This document shows positions 9,741 through 18,418 of a stretch of 64,000 nt of DNA, in pieces. The DNA lies in NCBI GenBank assembly GCA_002304785.1, contig DBMG01000159.1:4124-68123 (forward strand), read 5' to 3'. Position 1 is the first letter of the stretch. Every line of letters begins with the position of its first letter. The notes beneath the pieces are model-generated. The model was not told where the DNA came from and searched no databases. It saw nothing but the letters and a program-made list of their open reading frames with translations. Origin of the DNA: Candidatus Accumulibacter sp. UBA704. GTDB lineage: Bacteria > Pseudomonadota > Gammaproteobacteria > Burkholderiales > Rhodocyclaceae. The position numbers and the translations under genes were made by a program.

Positions 9741-10526
9741 TTAACGGGAGTTGGCATGGAATTTGACGATGGGCAACTTTCCGGCCAGACCTCGGTCGAT
9801 CAGCCCGGGGGCGAAACCATTGAGCCAGGCGAAGAAGCGCTCCGGGAAACCGATGTGCAGTTCCCGGGCATTGCGCACCAGCGCGGCGACGATCTCGCAG
9901 GCCACGTCGGCGGCGCTGTCGCTTTGGCTATGGAGCGCACGGTTGAGCGCCGTCACGGCATCGGTGTTCATCGGTGTGTCGATGGCGCGCGGCACGATGT
10001 GCACCACCGACACCAGCGTATCGGCCAGTTCCCGCCGCAGAGCCTGCGAGAACGCCCGCAACCCGGCCTTGGCCGCCGAATAGACGGCGAAGCCGGCGAA
10101 CGGCAGGCTGCCAAAGGTCGAACCCACATTGACGATGGCCGCCTGCGGCTGCGCCTTGAGCCAGGGCAGGAGCGCATGCGTCAGGTGGATCGGTGCTTCC
10201 AGGCTGGTCGCCAAGACCTGCTCGATGGTCGACCAGGACTGGTTTTCGAGCATGCCGAAAGCACTGGTCCCGGCATTGTTGATCAGCACGTTGATGCCAA
10301 AATCCTGAGCGGCACGAGCCGTCAGGGCAACGCCCTCGACACGGGTCAAATCGGCAACGACCACCGCGGCGCGCGCGCCCAGCGAGGCGCGCAGCGCCTC
10401 CAGTCGCGCGACATCCCGGCCGGCCAGCAACAATGCCGCCCCCGATGCGGCGAGCTGGCGCGCCAGTTCGCGTCCCAACCCGCCGGTGGCGCCGGTCAGC
10501 AGGATGCGAGCATTCTCTAGTCTCAT
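9741..10526 (-). CDS. Short-chain dehydrogenase/reductase
   Basis: A 261-residue classical SDR. The cofactor site is TGATGGLG near residue 12, the NNAG motif is at about 83, and the catalytic serine and YSAAK lysine follow in the segment from GSTFGSL to YSAAKAG (about 133-153). It should oxidise or reduce a hydroxy or keto group with NAD(P). The ATG at 10526 follows GAGGAG, which overlaps the stop of the TenA-like gene, so the genes are coupled. In this operon a ketoacyl or fatty aldehyde/alcohol substrate is plausible (inference). Confidence 0.9.
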   Translation of the reverse strand: MRLENARILLTGATGGLGRELARQLAASGAALLLAGRDVARLEALRASLGARAAVVVADLTRVEGVALTARAAQDFGINVLINNAGTSAFGMLENQSWSTIEQVLATSLEAPIHLTHALLPWLKAQPQAAIVNVGSTFGSLPFAGFAVYSAAKAGLRAFSQALRRELADTLVSVVHIVPRAIDTPMNTDAVTALNRALHSQSDSAADVACEIVAALVRNARELHIGFPERFFAWLNGFAPGLIDRGLAGKLPIVKFHANSR

Positions 10527-10537
10527 GCGACTTCTCC

Positions 10538-11182
10538 TCAATTCGGTAGGGCACGGAAAATTTCGGCATAAAGCCGGAAAAAAACCTTGGCGGCATGTAC
10601 GACATCGGCCTGATCCTCCGGCGTCATTTTTTCCACCAGTTCCGCCAGGTGGCGGGTGTGCTCCTGATCCAGCGTCCCGTGCGAACGCAGGTAGGAAAAT
10701 GCGGCATCCGGCAAACCCAGCGCCTGCTGGATGCGATCCGCGGCATTAAGCGCCATCGCCACGCTGGTGCCTTCGAGGACGAAAACCATGCCGAAGAAGG
10801 CCGCGGGATTGCCACGATTGATCAGGTCGTAGGCGTAGGCCACCATCACTTCGGCCGGCAGCTCGGGACGGCTTCGTCGCGCGGCTTCGGCGTCGCCGCC
10901 GGCAGCGCCGATGTCGTTCAGGATCCACTCTTCATGGCCGATTTCCTCGTCGATGTATTCCGCTACCGGGCGGCGCAGCCAAGACAGTCGCTCCGGCAGG
11001 CGCCCACCCAGAGACATCAGCAGTGGCGTGGTGTGGCGGACATGATGGTAGGCCTGCCCGAGGAAAGCGAGATAGCTCTCGCGTGACACGTCTCCGCGCA
11101 TGCAATTGGCGATGATCGGAGACGACAGGAGGTAATCGCGTTCGGCCGCAGTCGCGGCGGCGAGTTCTTCATAAAAAGGCAC
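10538..11182 (-). CDS. TenA/heme-oxygenase-like diiron oxidase candidate
   Basis: A 214-residue all-helical protein of the TenA/heme-oxygenase-like fold. It shows the metal-ligand pattern known from UndA and CADD-type diiron oxidases: E80-x2-H83 in DEEIGHEEW, E137 in FVLEGTS, and H168-x3-D172-x2-H175 in SHGTLDQEHTRH. Thiaminase TenA has a different, cysteine-based active site, so an iron oxidase is the better call. The GTG at 11182 follows GAGGAG by seven bases and overlaps the ligase gene by 14 bp; an ATG at 11212 is possible but has no ribosome site. UndA acts on fatty acids and CADD on its own residues; this substrate is unknown. Confidence 0.8.
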   Translation of the reverse strand: MPFYEELAAATAAERDYLLSSPIIANCMRGDVSRESYLAFLGQAYHHVRHTTPLLMSLGGRLPERLSWLRRPVAEYIDEEIGHEEWILNDIGAAGGDAEAARRSRPELPAEVMVAYAYDLINRGNPAAFFGMVFVLEGTSVAMALNAADRIQQALGLPDAAFSYLRSHGTLDQEHTRHLAELVEKMTPEDQADVVHAAKVFFRLYAEIFRALPN

Positions 11183-12656
11183 GGGAGGGCTCCTCGATGG
11201 CTTGTTCGTCATAGAGCGCTGCCAGCTCGGCGGCGTAGTGGTCAATAATGGTGGAACGGACGGGCCGGCCATTGCCAGTGAGCATTCCGTTCTGCAGAGT
11301 GAAGGGGGCGGCACCGATCCAGCCACCGAGGCGGGCATAGTCTGGGAGCGTGGCGTTGGCACGGCCTATCGCCGTATTCAAGTCCGCGGAGCCCCCCCCC
11401 GGATAAGGCACGACGATGGCCGCCAGAGCCGGCCGGGCGTCGCCGGCAACAATGGCCTGTGCGATTTGCGGTTGCGCCAGCAGCACGGCTTCGACCCATT
11501 CCGGCGAGATGTTGCGGCCGAACGAGGTGATCAGCAGGTTCTTGCGCCGCCCCGTGAGATGCAGGTGGCCTTCATCGTCAAAATATCCGAGGTCGCCTGT
11601 CGCATATTCAGCCCCAGGCTCACCTGTCGCATCGCCCAGATAGCCAAGGAAGGCGCGCGACGCGACATGAATCTCGCCCTCGCGAATGGTAATGCGTACA
11701 TGCGCCAGCGGCCGGCCGACCCCGTCGCCGTCGTCGCCCGGTCGGTTCACACTGACCACCGATCCGCATTCGGTCAGCCCGTACCCTTGGTAGACGGGCA
11801 CGCCGAAATGGCGCGCCTGGGCCAACAATCCCTGTTCGACACGCGCCCCGCCGACCGCGACGTAGGCGAGTTCATCCGCCGCGCGCTGCCCGGTGTGTGC
11901 CAGGAACATCGTCCACGCCTTGAGCAGTTCCGGCACGAGGATCAGGCTGTTGGGCCGCAGTTCGCGCACCTTGTCTTGCAAGGCCTGCGGATTGAAACCG
12001 GCCATGCCCTGCCAGCCCAGGCTGGCCAGATCGGGCAGATGGATCTCCGCGCCGCGCAGCAGCGGCGCATAGATTCCGGCGCTGTTTTCCAGCAACAGCG
12101 CCAACGGCAATACGGACAGGTGTCGTTCGATGCGCTCGTCCGACAAACACGATTTCAGGGCCATGGCGGTGTCGACAAGTCCCTCGGCGGATAAGCACAC
12201 GCCCTTTGGCGCACCGGTACTGCCGGAGGTGAACGAAATCTTGGCGGTTCCGTCGGGCAGCACCACGGGCGTAGTCTGGCGACGCAGCCACACCAGGCTC
12301 CCGCGCTGCTCGCCGGCCGCAAAGCCGATCCCGAGCGTGAGGATGCGCTCCGGCTGATCGGTGAGAACGACGTCGGCGCCCGTCTGCTGCAGGGCATGCG
12401 CCAGTTGCTTCGGCGAGAAGAACAGAGGCAGCGGCAGCACCGGCGTTTGCGCCTTGAGTGCGGCGAGATCTGCCAGCGCCCACTCCGGGGAGTTGTCGGC
12501 AAGGATGGCCACCACGCGCACGCCAGCGAGGCGCTGTTCGATAGCGGATATTTCGTCGCGCGCTTCCCGTGCGCGCCAAGAGGAATGAGACCCCTGGAAA
12601 ACCAGGCTTTCCGGATGACGCGCGGCCAGTGCCGCAAAGAGAACGGCTGCGCTCAT
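11169..12656 (-). CDS. AMP-forming acyl-CoA ligase/adenylation enzyme
   Basis: A 495-residue ANL-superfamily enzyme that would activate a carboxylic acid as acyl-AMP and pass it to a thiol. Motifs in order: phosphate loop ISFTSGSTGAPKG near residue 145, YQGYGLTECGS near 278, TGDLGYFDDEGHL near 358, and RRKNLLITSFGRNISPEWVE. The C-terminal subdomain is shorter than in typical long-chain acyl-CoA ligases. The ATG at 12656 overlaps the stop of the hemolysin-family gene (ATGA). The coding strand holds a run of nine G at 11392-11400, a possible slippage site. Confidence 0.88.
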   Translation of the reverse strand: MSAAVLFAALAARHPESLVFQGSHSSWRAREARDEISAIEQRLAGVRVVAILADNSPEWALADLAALKAQTPVLPLPLFFSPKQLAHALQQTGADVVLTDQPERILTLGIGFAAGEQRGSLVWLRRQTTPVVLPDGTAKISFTSGSTGAPKGVCLSAEGLVDTAMALKSCLSDERIERHLSVLPLALLLENSAGIYAPLLRGAEIHLPDLASLGWQGMAGFNPQALQDKVRELRPNSLILVPELLKAWTMFLAHTGQRAADELAYVAVGGARVEQGLLAQARHFGVPVYQGYGLTECGSVVSVNRPGDDGDGVGRPLAHVRITIREGEIHVASRAFLGYLGDATGEPGAEYATGDLGYFDDEGHLHLTGRRKNLLITSFGRNISPEWVEAVLLAQPQIAQAIVAGDARPALAAIVVPYPGGGSADLNTAIGRANATLPDYARLGGWIGAAPFTLQNGMLTGNGRPVRSTIIDHYAAELAALYDEQAIEEPSRAFL

Positions 12657-13273
12657 TCCATCCCTCCGACCCGCTCCAGCGCCAGGCGTATCGGGCCGGC
12701 AACGACTACCGGTTGTGTCTCGTAGTAGCGCCCCCAATCCCGAGCCTGCGCACCCAGCCGCGCCGGATTGGCCTTGGCCAGGGCGAGTAGCGGCAACCCC
12801 AGTTTCGTGAAGATGCGGACCAGTTCGCGTGTCGCGGTGAACACCACCCATTCGTAGCCTTCCCGCGACAGGTGGCGGGCCAGCGACACGATCACCTGCA
12901 CGCTGCCCCCCGGCTTCTCCGACGCCAGATGCCCGACCTCCACAACGCGATTGCGGGAAAATTCCTGCCCCGTCAGGCGCTCCAGGAGAAGCTCGACCGG
13001 TTCGTCAAGATAGCGTTCGAGAAACAGGGTTTCCTGATCCGCGCCACGCCAACCTACGGCGGCAATCACCCGATCCTGCTGCTCGAGCAGCAGCAGGTTA
13101 GGAGCGAACGACCGGACGTGCGCTTCGTGATGACGACGAAAGACGTCGCGAATGAAATCTTCGGCTTCCTTCCGGCGAGGCGATGCAAGACCGGCATGGG
13201 CCGTGCTGACCGGGCCGGGAATTGATGCAGTGGCGGCGACGGCTTCCAGCAACGAGTTTTTCGCAGTTCGCAT
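12653..13273 (-). CDS. Thermostable hemolysin family protein (GNAT-like)
   Basis: About 206 residues, matching the thermostable hemolysin (delta-VPH) family: an N-terminal EAEDFIRDVFRRHHEAHVRSF region, then LLLLEQQDRVIAAVGWR, the strand pair FLERYLDEP, and VVEVGHLASEKPG followed by helix and YEWVVFTATRELVRIFTKLG. The later part resembles acyltransferases of the GNAT/autoinducer-synthase fold, so the haemolysin name may mislead. The ATG at 13273 is preceded by a weak GGA; an ATG at 13306 is the alternative. It is the first gene of the operon and is translationally coupled to the acyl ligase. Confidence 0.8.
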   Translation of the reverse strand: MRTAKNSLLEAVAATASIPGPVSTAHAGLASPRRKEAEDFIRDVFRRHHEAHVRSFAPNLLLLEQQDRVIAAVGWRGADQETLFLERYLDEPVELLLERLTGQEFSRNRVVEVGHLASEKPGGSVQVIVSLARHLSREGYEWVVFTATRELVRIFTKLGLPLLALAKANPARLGAQARDWGRYYETQPVVVAGPIRLALERVGGME

Positions 13274-13320
13274 GATCGGTCCGTCGTTATTGTCGATGGA
13301 CCGCATCGTAGTCAGCTTGG

Positions 13321-13341
13321 CTTAAACGGATCTTAAGCGGA
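13321..13341. promoter_or_regulatory. Direct-repeat operator resembling a PmrA/QseB box
   Basis: The sequence CTTAAACGGAT is followed directly by CTTAAGCGGA, placing two CTTAA half-sites exactly 11 bp apart, one helical turn. OmpR-family regulators of the PmrA/QseB group bind tandem CTTAA-type half-sites with this spacing. The site lies 48 bp upstream of the first gene of the operon that encodes such a regulator, so autoregulation is likely (inference). Confidence 0.6.
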
Positions 13342-13514
13342 CGTAGTGGACTGCATGGATCGCCCTCCTGTGGGCAAGGCGCCGCAGGAAGCGTGGATCT
13401 CCTGAACGGCTCGGCGGCATGTGCTAAAGTCAAAACGAATAGAGAACACGACCCGATTCGAGGAAGTCTATCAAGAATATTTCGCGAGCCCCGCCGCCAG
13501 CGGGCACAGGCAGA

Positions 13515-14585
13515 ATGACAGATCCCTTACCGTTCAATCGTCGTCTCACCCCTTGGCTAGGCCTCTGCGGACTGGTCGTACTGGTTTTTATCGTCATGCG
13601 CCCCTTCATTGGCTCACTGGCCTGGGCGTGCATCCTGGCTTACGCGACGTGGCCACTGTCGGAAAAGCTGAGGGGAAGATGCGGGGGGCGGGATTCGCTG
13701 GCGGCCGGATTGTCGACGCTGCTGGCGGCAATCACCTTGCTCGTCCCGCTGCTCTGGCTGGGGTGGCTGGCCCAGCAGGAAATCGCGGGAGTCTTTGCCG
13801 GATTACGCACGTTGCTGGCGTATCCCCCAGAGATCCCGAAATTCCTGCTCGACATCCCCTGGTTCGGCGAATGGCTCACGCAACAGCGCCAGCATTTGCT
13901 CGGCGACCCCCAGGGAGTCTCCGAAGCGGTCAAGATCTGGCTGCGCGCGCATACGGACCAGGTCGCCATGCTGGCCGGCGGCTTGGGGCGGACGCTGGCC
14001 AGGCTTATTGTGGTGCTGGTTGTCCTGTTCTTCTTCTACCGCGACGGCAGCCGCATCATCCACGAACTGAGCCACGTGATGGCGCGCTTCATCGGGCAGC
14101 GCATGCATGACTACTTGGCTGCCACCGCCACGACAATTCGCGCCGTAGTCTACGGAATCCTGCTCACTGCACTGATCCAGGGCATGGTCGCCGGCGCGGG
14201 CTATTGGGTAGCCGGCCTCGCGTCACCGGTAACGCTCGGCCTATTTACCGCCGTGTGCGCCCTGATTCCCTTCGGCACTCCCGTAGCCTGGGGCGCCGCC
14301 GGAGCCTTGCTACTCTCGCAAGGGGAAACCGGAGCGGCCATAGGCGTCTGGCTGTGGGGTTTCGCTGTCGTCAGCCAGATCGACAACGTCCTGCGCCCCC
14401 TGTTCATCAGCAGCGTCAGCGACATCCCCTTCCTGTTGGTACTGTTCGGCGTGCTGGGCGGTATCCTGGCCTTCGGCCTGATCGGCCTGTTCACGGGACC
14501 AATCATTCTGGCGGTCGCCTGGGCGGTCTGGTGCGAATGGGCGGAACATCTCTACGAAAGCCCCCCTCCTGTGGATTTCCGCTAG
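13515..14585 (+). CDS. AI-2E family transporter (PerM-like permease)
   Basis: A 356-residue membrane protein of the AI-2E/PerM family. It has an N-terminal pair of membrane segments, a more polar middle part (about 95-160), and a C-terminal cluster of segments with LFTAVCALIPFGTPVAWG, WGFAVVSQIDNVLRPLFIS and GVLGGILAFGLIGLFTGPIILAV, the most conserved family region. Members export small molecules or act as ion antiporters; the substrate here is unknown. A possible -10 element (TAAAGT) lies near 13424-13429. It is followed by the cobalamin riboswitch of the cbi operon. A second family member is at 60951-62024. Confidence 0.9.
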   Translation: MTDPLPFNRRLTPWLGLCGLVVLVFIVMRPFIGSLAWACILAYATWPLSEKLRGRCGGRDSLAAGLSTLLAAITLLVPLLWLGWLAQQEIAGVFAGLRTLLAYPPEIPKFLLDIPWFGEWLTQQRQHLLGDPQGVSEAVKIWLRAHTDQVAMLAGGLGRTLARLIVVLVVLFFFYRDGSRIIHELSHVMARFIGQRMHDYLAATATTIRAVVYGILLTALIQGMVAGAGYWVAGLASPVTLGLFTAVCALIPFGTPVAWGAAGALLLSQGETGAAIGVWLWGFAVVSQIDNVLRPLFISSVSDIPFLLVLFGVLGGILAFGLIGLFTGPIILAVAWAVWCEWAEHLYESPPPVDFR

Positions 14586-14631
14586 AGCAAATCCCTTCCT
14601 CTTGATGGTGCCTTCAGCGTATACTTACCGC

Positions 14632-14822
14632 CGTTTTGGGTTCCTTGCTCCACGACCGTGGGGCGGGTGAAACGGGAAGCCGGTGACTCCGTTCTTGCGG
14701 GCACTCCGGCACAGCCCCCCGCTGCTGTAGGCCTGACGAAGCCGGCAACATGCCACTGTGCGACGTATTTCGCATGGGAAGGCGCCGGACGAGGATGAAG
14801 GCGAGTCAGAAGACCGGCCTGG
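14632..14822 (+). promoter_or_regulatory. Cobalamin riboswitch upstream of cbiM
   Basis: Conserved adenosylcobalamin-aptamer elements occur in order: GGGTGAAACGGGAAGCCGGTG near 14665-14685, the GCCCCCCGCTGCTGTA region, GCCACTGT near 14751, GGGAAGGCG near 14776, and the B12 box GAGTCAGAAGACCGGCC at about 14803-14819. It stands about 165 bp before cbiM and should lower expression of the cobalt-uptake and corrin genes when adenosylcobalamin is abundant. The ends are approximate. Confidence 0.93.
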
Positions 14823-14985
14823 AACGAATGTGGTGCCAATCCTCGGGGTGAGGGGAAAGGTTCTGTAGATTCGCCGCCCGGCTTTCGTATTCGTCAACAC
14901 AGGATTCACGAACCCACCGACGGCCGATCTTTCCGATCCGACTCCCTCGCGCGAGCACTCAAGGTTTAAGCGGTTGGAGGGAATC

Positions 14986-15663
14986 ATGCACATCATGGAA
15001 GGTTTTCTGCCCGTCACGCATGCCGTCGGCTGGACGCTCGCGTCCGCGCCGTTCGTCGCCTACGGGGTTCATTCGATCAAGAAGCGCATCGCCGCCAATC
15101 CGGAGCAGCGCATCCTGCTCGGCGTCGCCGCCGCGTTTTCCTTCGTCCTCTCGGCGCTGAAGCTGCCGTCCGTCACCGGGAGCTGCTCGCACCCCACCGG
15201 CACCGGCCTAGGCGCCCTGCTGTTCGGCCCGGCGGCGATGGCGCCGATCGGTGCCGTCGTCCTGCTCTTCCAGGCATTGTTGCTGGCCCACGGCGGGCTG
15301 ACCACTCTGGGCGCCAACGTCTTCTCGATGGCCATCGTCGGGCCGTTCGCCGCCTATGCCGTCTTCCGCCTGGCGCGTTCGCTGAAGGCATCGCTGGCCA
15401 TATCTGTGTTTCTCGCCGCCGGCCTGGCCGACCTGCTCACCTACGTCACCACCTCCGTGCAACTGGCCTGGGCTTTCCCTGATCCGGCAGGCGGCTTTGC
15501 CGCTTCGTTCGCCAAGTTCGCCGGCATCTTCGCCGTCACGCAGATTCCGCTGGCCGTCAGCGAAGGCCTGCTCACCGTCCTGATCTTCAACGCCCTGGCC
15601 CGATTCAACCCGGCCGAACTGCGCGCCATGAAGCTGGCCGAAAGATCAGAGGTGCAGGCATGA
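14986..15663 (+). CDS. cbiM: Cobalt ECF transporter S component CbiM
   Basis: The membrane substrate-specificity component of the cobalt ECF transporter CbiMNQO. The 225-residue protein begins MHIMEGFLP; the N-terminal Met-His pair and a further histidine in [11 protein letters not shown] form the metal site in known CbiM. About six to seven hydrophobic segments follow. The ATG at 14986 is chosen because GGAGG lies just upstream and the second residue must be histidine; an in-frame TTG at 14974 would bury it. First gene after the riboswitch; overlaps cbiN by 4 bp. Confidence 0.95.
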   Translation: MHIMEGFLPVTHAVGWTLASAPFVAYGVHSIKKRIAANPEQRILLGVAAAFSFVLSALKLPSVTGSCSHPTGTGLGALLFGPAAMAPIGAVVLLFQALLLAHGGLTTLGANVFSMAIVGPFAAYAVFRLARSLKASLAISVFLAAGLADLLTYVTTSVQLAWAFPDPAGGFAASFAKFAGIFAVTQIPLAVSEGLLTVLIFNALARFNPAELRAMKLAERSEVQA

Positions 15664-16004
15664 AGCGTACGCAAAACCTCCTGCTGGTTCTCGGCGTCAT
15701 CGTGCTCGGAATCCTGCCATTGTGGGTTGTCGAAAAACCCGCCGCCGGACCGGATGGCAAGACATCCGAAATTTTCACCGGCGCCGACGACAAGGCCCGG
15801 AACCTGATCGGCGAGATTCGTCCGGACTACGAGCCGTGGTTCCAGCCGCTGATCGAACCGGCCAGCGGCGAAATCGCCTCGCTGCTGTTCGCCCTGCAGG
15901 CGGCACTCGGGGCCGGATTCATCGGCTACTACCTCGGCGTTTCCCGCACCCGCGAGAAAATGCGCCGGGAGATTGAAGAGAAGCAGTGCGCCGCGCACCA
16001 CTAG
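15660..16004 (+). CDS. cbiN: Cobalt ECF transporter small component CbiN
   Basis: A 114-residue protein with two membrane segments (about 8-24 and 76-96) enclosing a polar loop with [22 protein letters not shown], the CbiN signature. CbiN helps load cobalt onto CbiM. The ATG overlaps the TGA of cbiM (ATGA), showing coupling. The C-terminus is a short charged tail. Confidence 0.93.
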   Translation: MKRTQNLLLVLGVIVLGILPLWVVEKPAAGPDGKTSEIFTGADDKARNLIGEIRPDYEPWFQPLIEPASGEIASLLFALQAALGAGFIGYYLGVSRTREKMRREIEEKQCAAHH

Positions 16005-16011
16005 GATTCCC

Positions 16012-16770
16012 GTGCTGATCGAGCAATGCGCGTACAGCAACCGCTGGCGTGCCGTTTCGCCGGCGGCGAAGGGGCTGTTCGCCTTGAGCGGTTTCATCGC
16101 GGCCTTTGCCGCGGCACAGCCACTGGCGGCCATGACGGTCGCATGCCTGGTCACCCTTGGCGCGGTAGCCGGAGCCGGCGTGCCATTCGCCCGTTTCCTG
16201 CGCATCGCCCTGCCTCCGCTCGGATTCCTGTTGCTCGGCTGCTTGTCCCTGGCCTTTTCGCTGGCCTGGCCCTCCGACTCCCAAGGCAATAGCCACGGTC
16301 TCGTAGTGCGCTGGCTGCCCGACGGCTGGGCGCCGATTCAGATGCTCGGCGGGCGTTCCGTCGGCGCACTGGCCGCGCTGCTGTTCCTCGCCGTGACCAC
16401 GCCGTTGATCGACCTCATCGCCCTGCTGCGACGCCTGCGCCTGCCGGAAGTGTTGCTCGAACTGATGGTGCTTTGCTACCGCATGCTGTTCGTCTTTTCC
16501 GAAGCCGTGCGCGACACGCGCACCGCGCAAGCTGCCCGTCTCGGCTATGCCGCGCCGCGGCTTGCGCTGCGCTCACTCGGCAGCCTCGCCGCCAACCTGA
16601 CGCTGCAAATCTGGCAACGCGCCCATGCGCTGCATGTGGCCGCCCTGTCGCGCAATAACGACGGCCCGTTACGCTTTCTCGAACCGGAATACGCCAACTC
16701 CGGGCGCGATCTGGCGCTAGCCGGAACCGGGGCAATCCTGTTGATCGGCGTTGCACTGGGGATGTCATGA
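16012..16770 (+). CDS. cbiQ: Cobalt ECF transporter T component CbiQ
   Basis: The transmembrane coupling protein of the CbiMNQO importer, 252 residues with about five to six membrane segments. The coupling-helix region appears as LLRRLRLPEVLLELMVLCYRML followed by SEAVRDTRTAQAARLG; T components carry two such Ala-Arg-Gly-type helices that contact the ATPase. I prefer the GTG at 16012, eight bases after the cbiN stop and preceded by AGGA, over an in-frame TTG at 15973 that would overlap cbiN. It overlaps cbiO by 4 bp. Confidence 0.9.
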   Translation: MLIEQCAYSNRWRAVSPAAKGLFALSGFIAAFAAAQPLAAMTVACLVTLGAVAGAGVPFARFLRIALPPLGFLLLGCLSLAFSLAWPSDSQGNSHGLVVRWLPDGWAPIQMLGGRSVGALAALLFLAVTTPLIDLIALLRRLRLPEVLLELMVLCYRMLFVFSEAVRDTRTAQAARLGYAAPRLALRSLGSLAANLTLQIWQRAHALHVAALSRNNDGPLRFLEPEYANSGRDLALAGTGAILLIGVALGMS

Positions 16771-17630
16771 ACCGGCCCACCCCGGAAACCTTGCTCGAAT
16801 TCGCCGACGTCAGCTTCCGCTATCCGGACGGCAACGTCGGGCTCGACGGCTGTTCGCTGCGCATCACGCGCGGTAGCCGCAACGCGCTGATCGGCGCCAA
16901 TGGCGCCGGCAAAACCACTCTGTTCCAGCACGCCAACGGACTGCTGCGGCCGCAGGGCGGCACCATCCGCTATGCCGGACAGCCGATCGACTACAGCCGC
17001 GCCGGCTTGCGCCGCCTGCGCAGCGAAGTCGGCCTAGTTTTCCAGAACCCGGACCAGCAACTCTTCTCTGCCAGCGTGCGTGAGGATGTCTCGTTCGGGC
17101 CACTCAATCTGGGGCTCGACACGGCGACCGCCCGGCAGCGTGTCGACAAAGCGCTGCTCGCGGTCGGCATGGCCAAGTTCGCCGACCGACCGGTACACAA
17201 CTTGAGTTTCGGCCAGAAGAAGCGCGTATGCATCGCCGGAGTCCTGGCCATGGAGCCGCAGCTGCTGGTGCTCGACGAACCGATGGCGGGACTCGACCAT
17301 GCCATGCGCCAGGAACTGCTGGCCGTGCTCGACGACCTGCACGCGCGCGGCATCACGCTGCTGCTGGCCACTCACGACATCGATTTTGCCTACCGCTGGA
17401 CCGATCGCACTCACCTGATCGCTGGCGGCGCCTGCACCGTGTCGTTCGCCACGCCCGATCTGCCGCACCACGCCGACGCGCTGGAAGCGGCCGGCCTGCC
17501 GGTTCCCGGCGTTGTCGAGCTACATCGCCTGCTGCGCGCACATCATCTCCCCGCCGTGGCCAAGGACATCCCCGCGCCGCGCAGTGTCGGCGAACTGATT
17601 ACCCTGCTTAACCAAGGAAAGGATTCCTGA
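16767..17630 (+). CDS. cbiO: Cobalt ECF transporter ATPase CbiO
   Basis: The ATPase that powers cobalt uptake, 287 residues. Walker A is GANGAGKTT near residue 43, the Q-loop is VFQNPDQQLFSASVREDV, the signature region is NLSFGQKKRVCIAGVLAMEP (LSFGQ in place of LSGGQ, common in cobalt ATPases), Walker B is LLVLDEPMAGLD, and the switch histidine is in LLLATHDIDF. It begins within the end of cbiQ and its stop overlaps the start of cbiF by one base. Confidence 0.95.
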   Translation: MNRPTPETLLEFADVSFRYPDGNVGLDGCSLRITRGSRNALIGANGAGKTTLFQHANGLLRPQGGTIRYAGQPIDYSRAGLRRLRSEVGLVFQNPDQQLFSASVREDVSFGPLNLGLDTATARQRVDKALLAVGMAKFADRPVHNLSFGQKKRVCIAGVLAMEPQLLVLDEPMAGLDHAMRQELLAVLDDLHARGITLLLATHDIDFAYRWTDRTHLIAGGACTVSFATPDLPHHADALEAAGLPVPGVVELHRLLRAHHLPAVAKDIPAPRSVGELITLLNQGKDS

Positions 17631-18418
17631 TGCCCGGAAAGATATGGTTCGTCGGCGCCGGACCCGGCGACCCCGACCTCATCACCGTCAAGGGCCGCAA
17701 ACTGCTCGAACAGGCCGGCGCCATTCTCTACGCCGGCTCGCTGGTCGACCAAGCCGCCACGCTGCATGCTCCGGCGGGCTGCGAAATTCGCGACTCGAAG
17801 GACATGACGCTGGAGGAAATGGTCGCCTGGCTGCTCGACCAAGCCAGCCGGCACGCCATTGTCATCCGCCTGCAGACCGGAGACCCGGGCCTGTACGGGG
17901 CGCTGATCGAGATGACCCGACCGCTCACCGCCGCCGGCATCGAATGGGCCGTGGTTCCCGGCGTTTCCTCGGCGATGGCCTCGATGGCCGCCGCCGGCGA
18001 AACGCTGACGCTGCCGGAGGTCACGCAAACGGTAATTCTCACGCGCACCGCCGGCCGCACGCCGATGCCCGAGGGCGAGGATCTCGAAGCACTGGCGGCT
18101 CACCACTGCACCCTGTGCATCTATCTTTCGATCACCCTGCTGCATGAGGTGCAGGACGCGCTGCGCGCCGCCGGGTGGCGCGAGGACGCGCCGATCCTGG
18201 TGGTCCAGAAAGCCAGTTGGCCGGGACAGGAAAAGATCGTGCGCGGCACGCTGGCCGACATCAAGGCGAAATGCCAGGAAGAGAAAATAGGCAGCCAGGC
18301 GATGATCGTCGCCAGCCCGACGCTTGGCGCGGCGAACTGGGAAACCCTCGTTCGTTCCAAGCTGTACGACCCGGAATTCACCCACCGTTTCCGCAAGGCC
18401 ACCCCCATCAAGCCATGA
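17630..18418 (+). CDS. cbiF: Precorrin-4 C11-methyltransferase
   Basis: A 262-residue SAM-dependent tetrapyrrole methylase that methylates C-11 of cobalt-precorrin-4. The N-terminal FVGAGPGDPDLITVKG loop, RLQTGDPGLYGALIEM near residue 84 and VVPGVSSAMA near 107 are the SAM-binding and substrate regions of the family. The opening and length match CbiF/CobM best among the methylases of this operon. The start overlaps the cbiO stop (TGATG), so translation is coupled. Confidence 0.93.
   Translation: MPGKIWFVGAGPGDPDLITVKGRKLLEQAGAILYAGSLVDQAATLHAPAGCEIRDSKDMTLEEMVAWLLDQASRHAIVIRLQTGDPGLYGALIEMTRPLTAAGIEWAVVPGVSSAMASMAAAGETLTLPEVTQTVILTRTAGRTPMPEGEDLEALAAHHCTLCIYLSITLLHEVQDALRAAGWREDAPILVVQKASWPGQEKIVRGTLADIKAKCQEEKIGSQAMIVASPTLGAANWETLVRSKLYDPEFTHRFRKATPIKP

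Noticed and set aside
12653..13273. A true pore-forming haemolysin
   Set aside because: The family name is historical; the sequence has no signal peptide and looks like a GNAT-type enzyme, and the operon context is enzymatic.
18175..18414. Upstream extension of cbiC
   Set aside because: It overlaps the cbiF coding region in another frame; the ATG at 18415 with the ATGA junction and family N-terminus is the real start.
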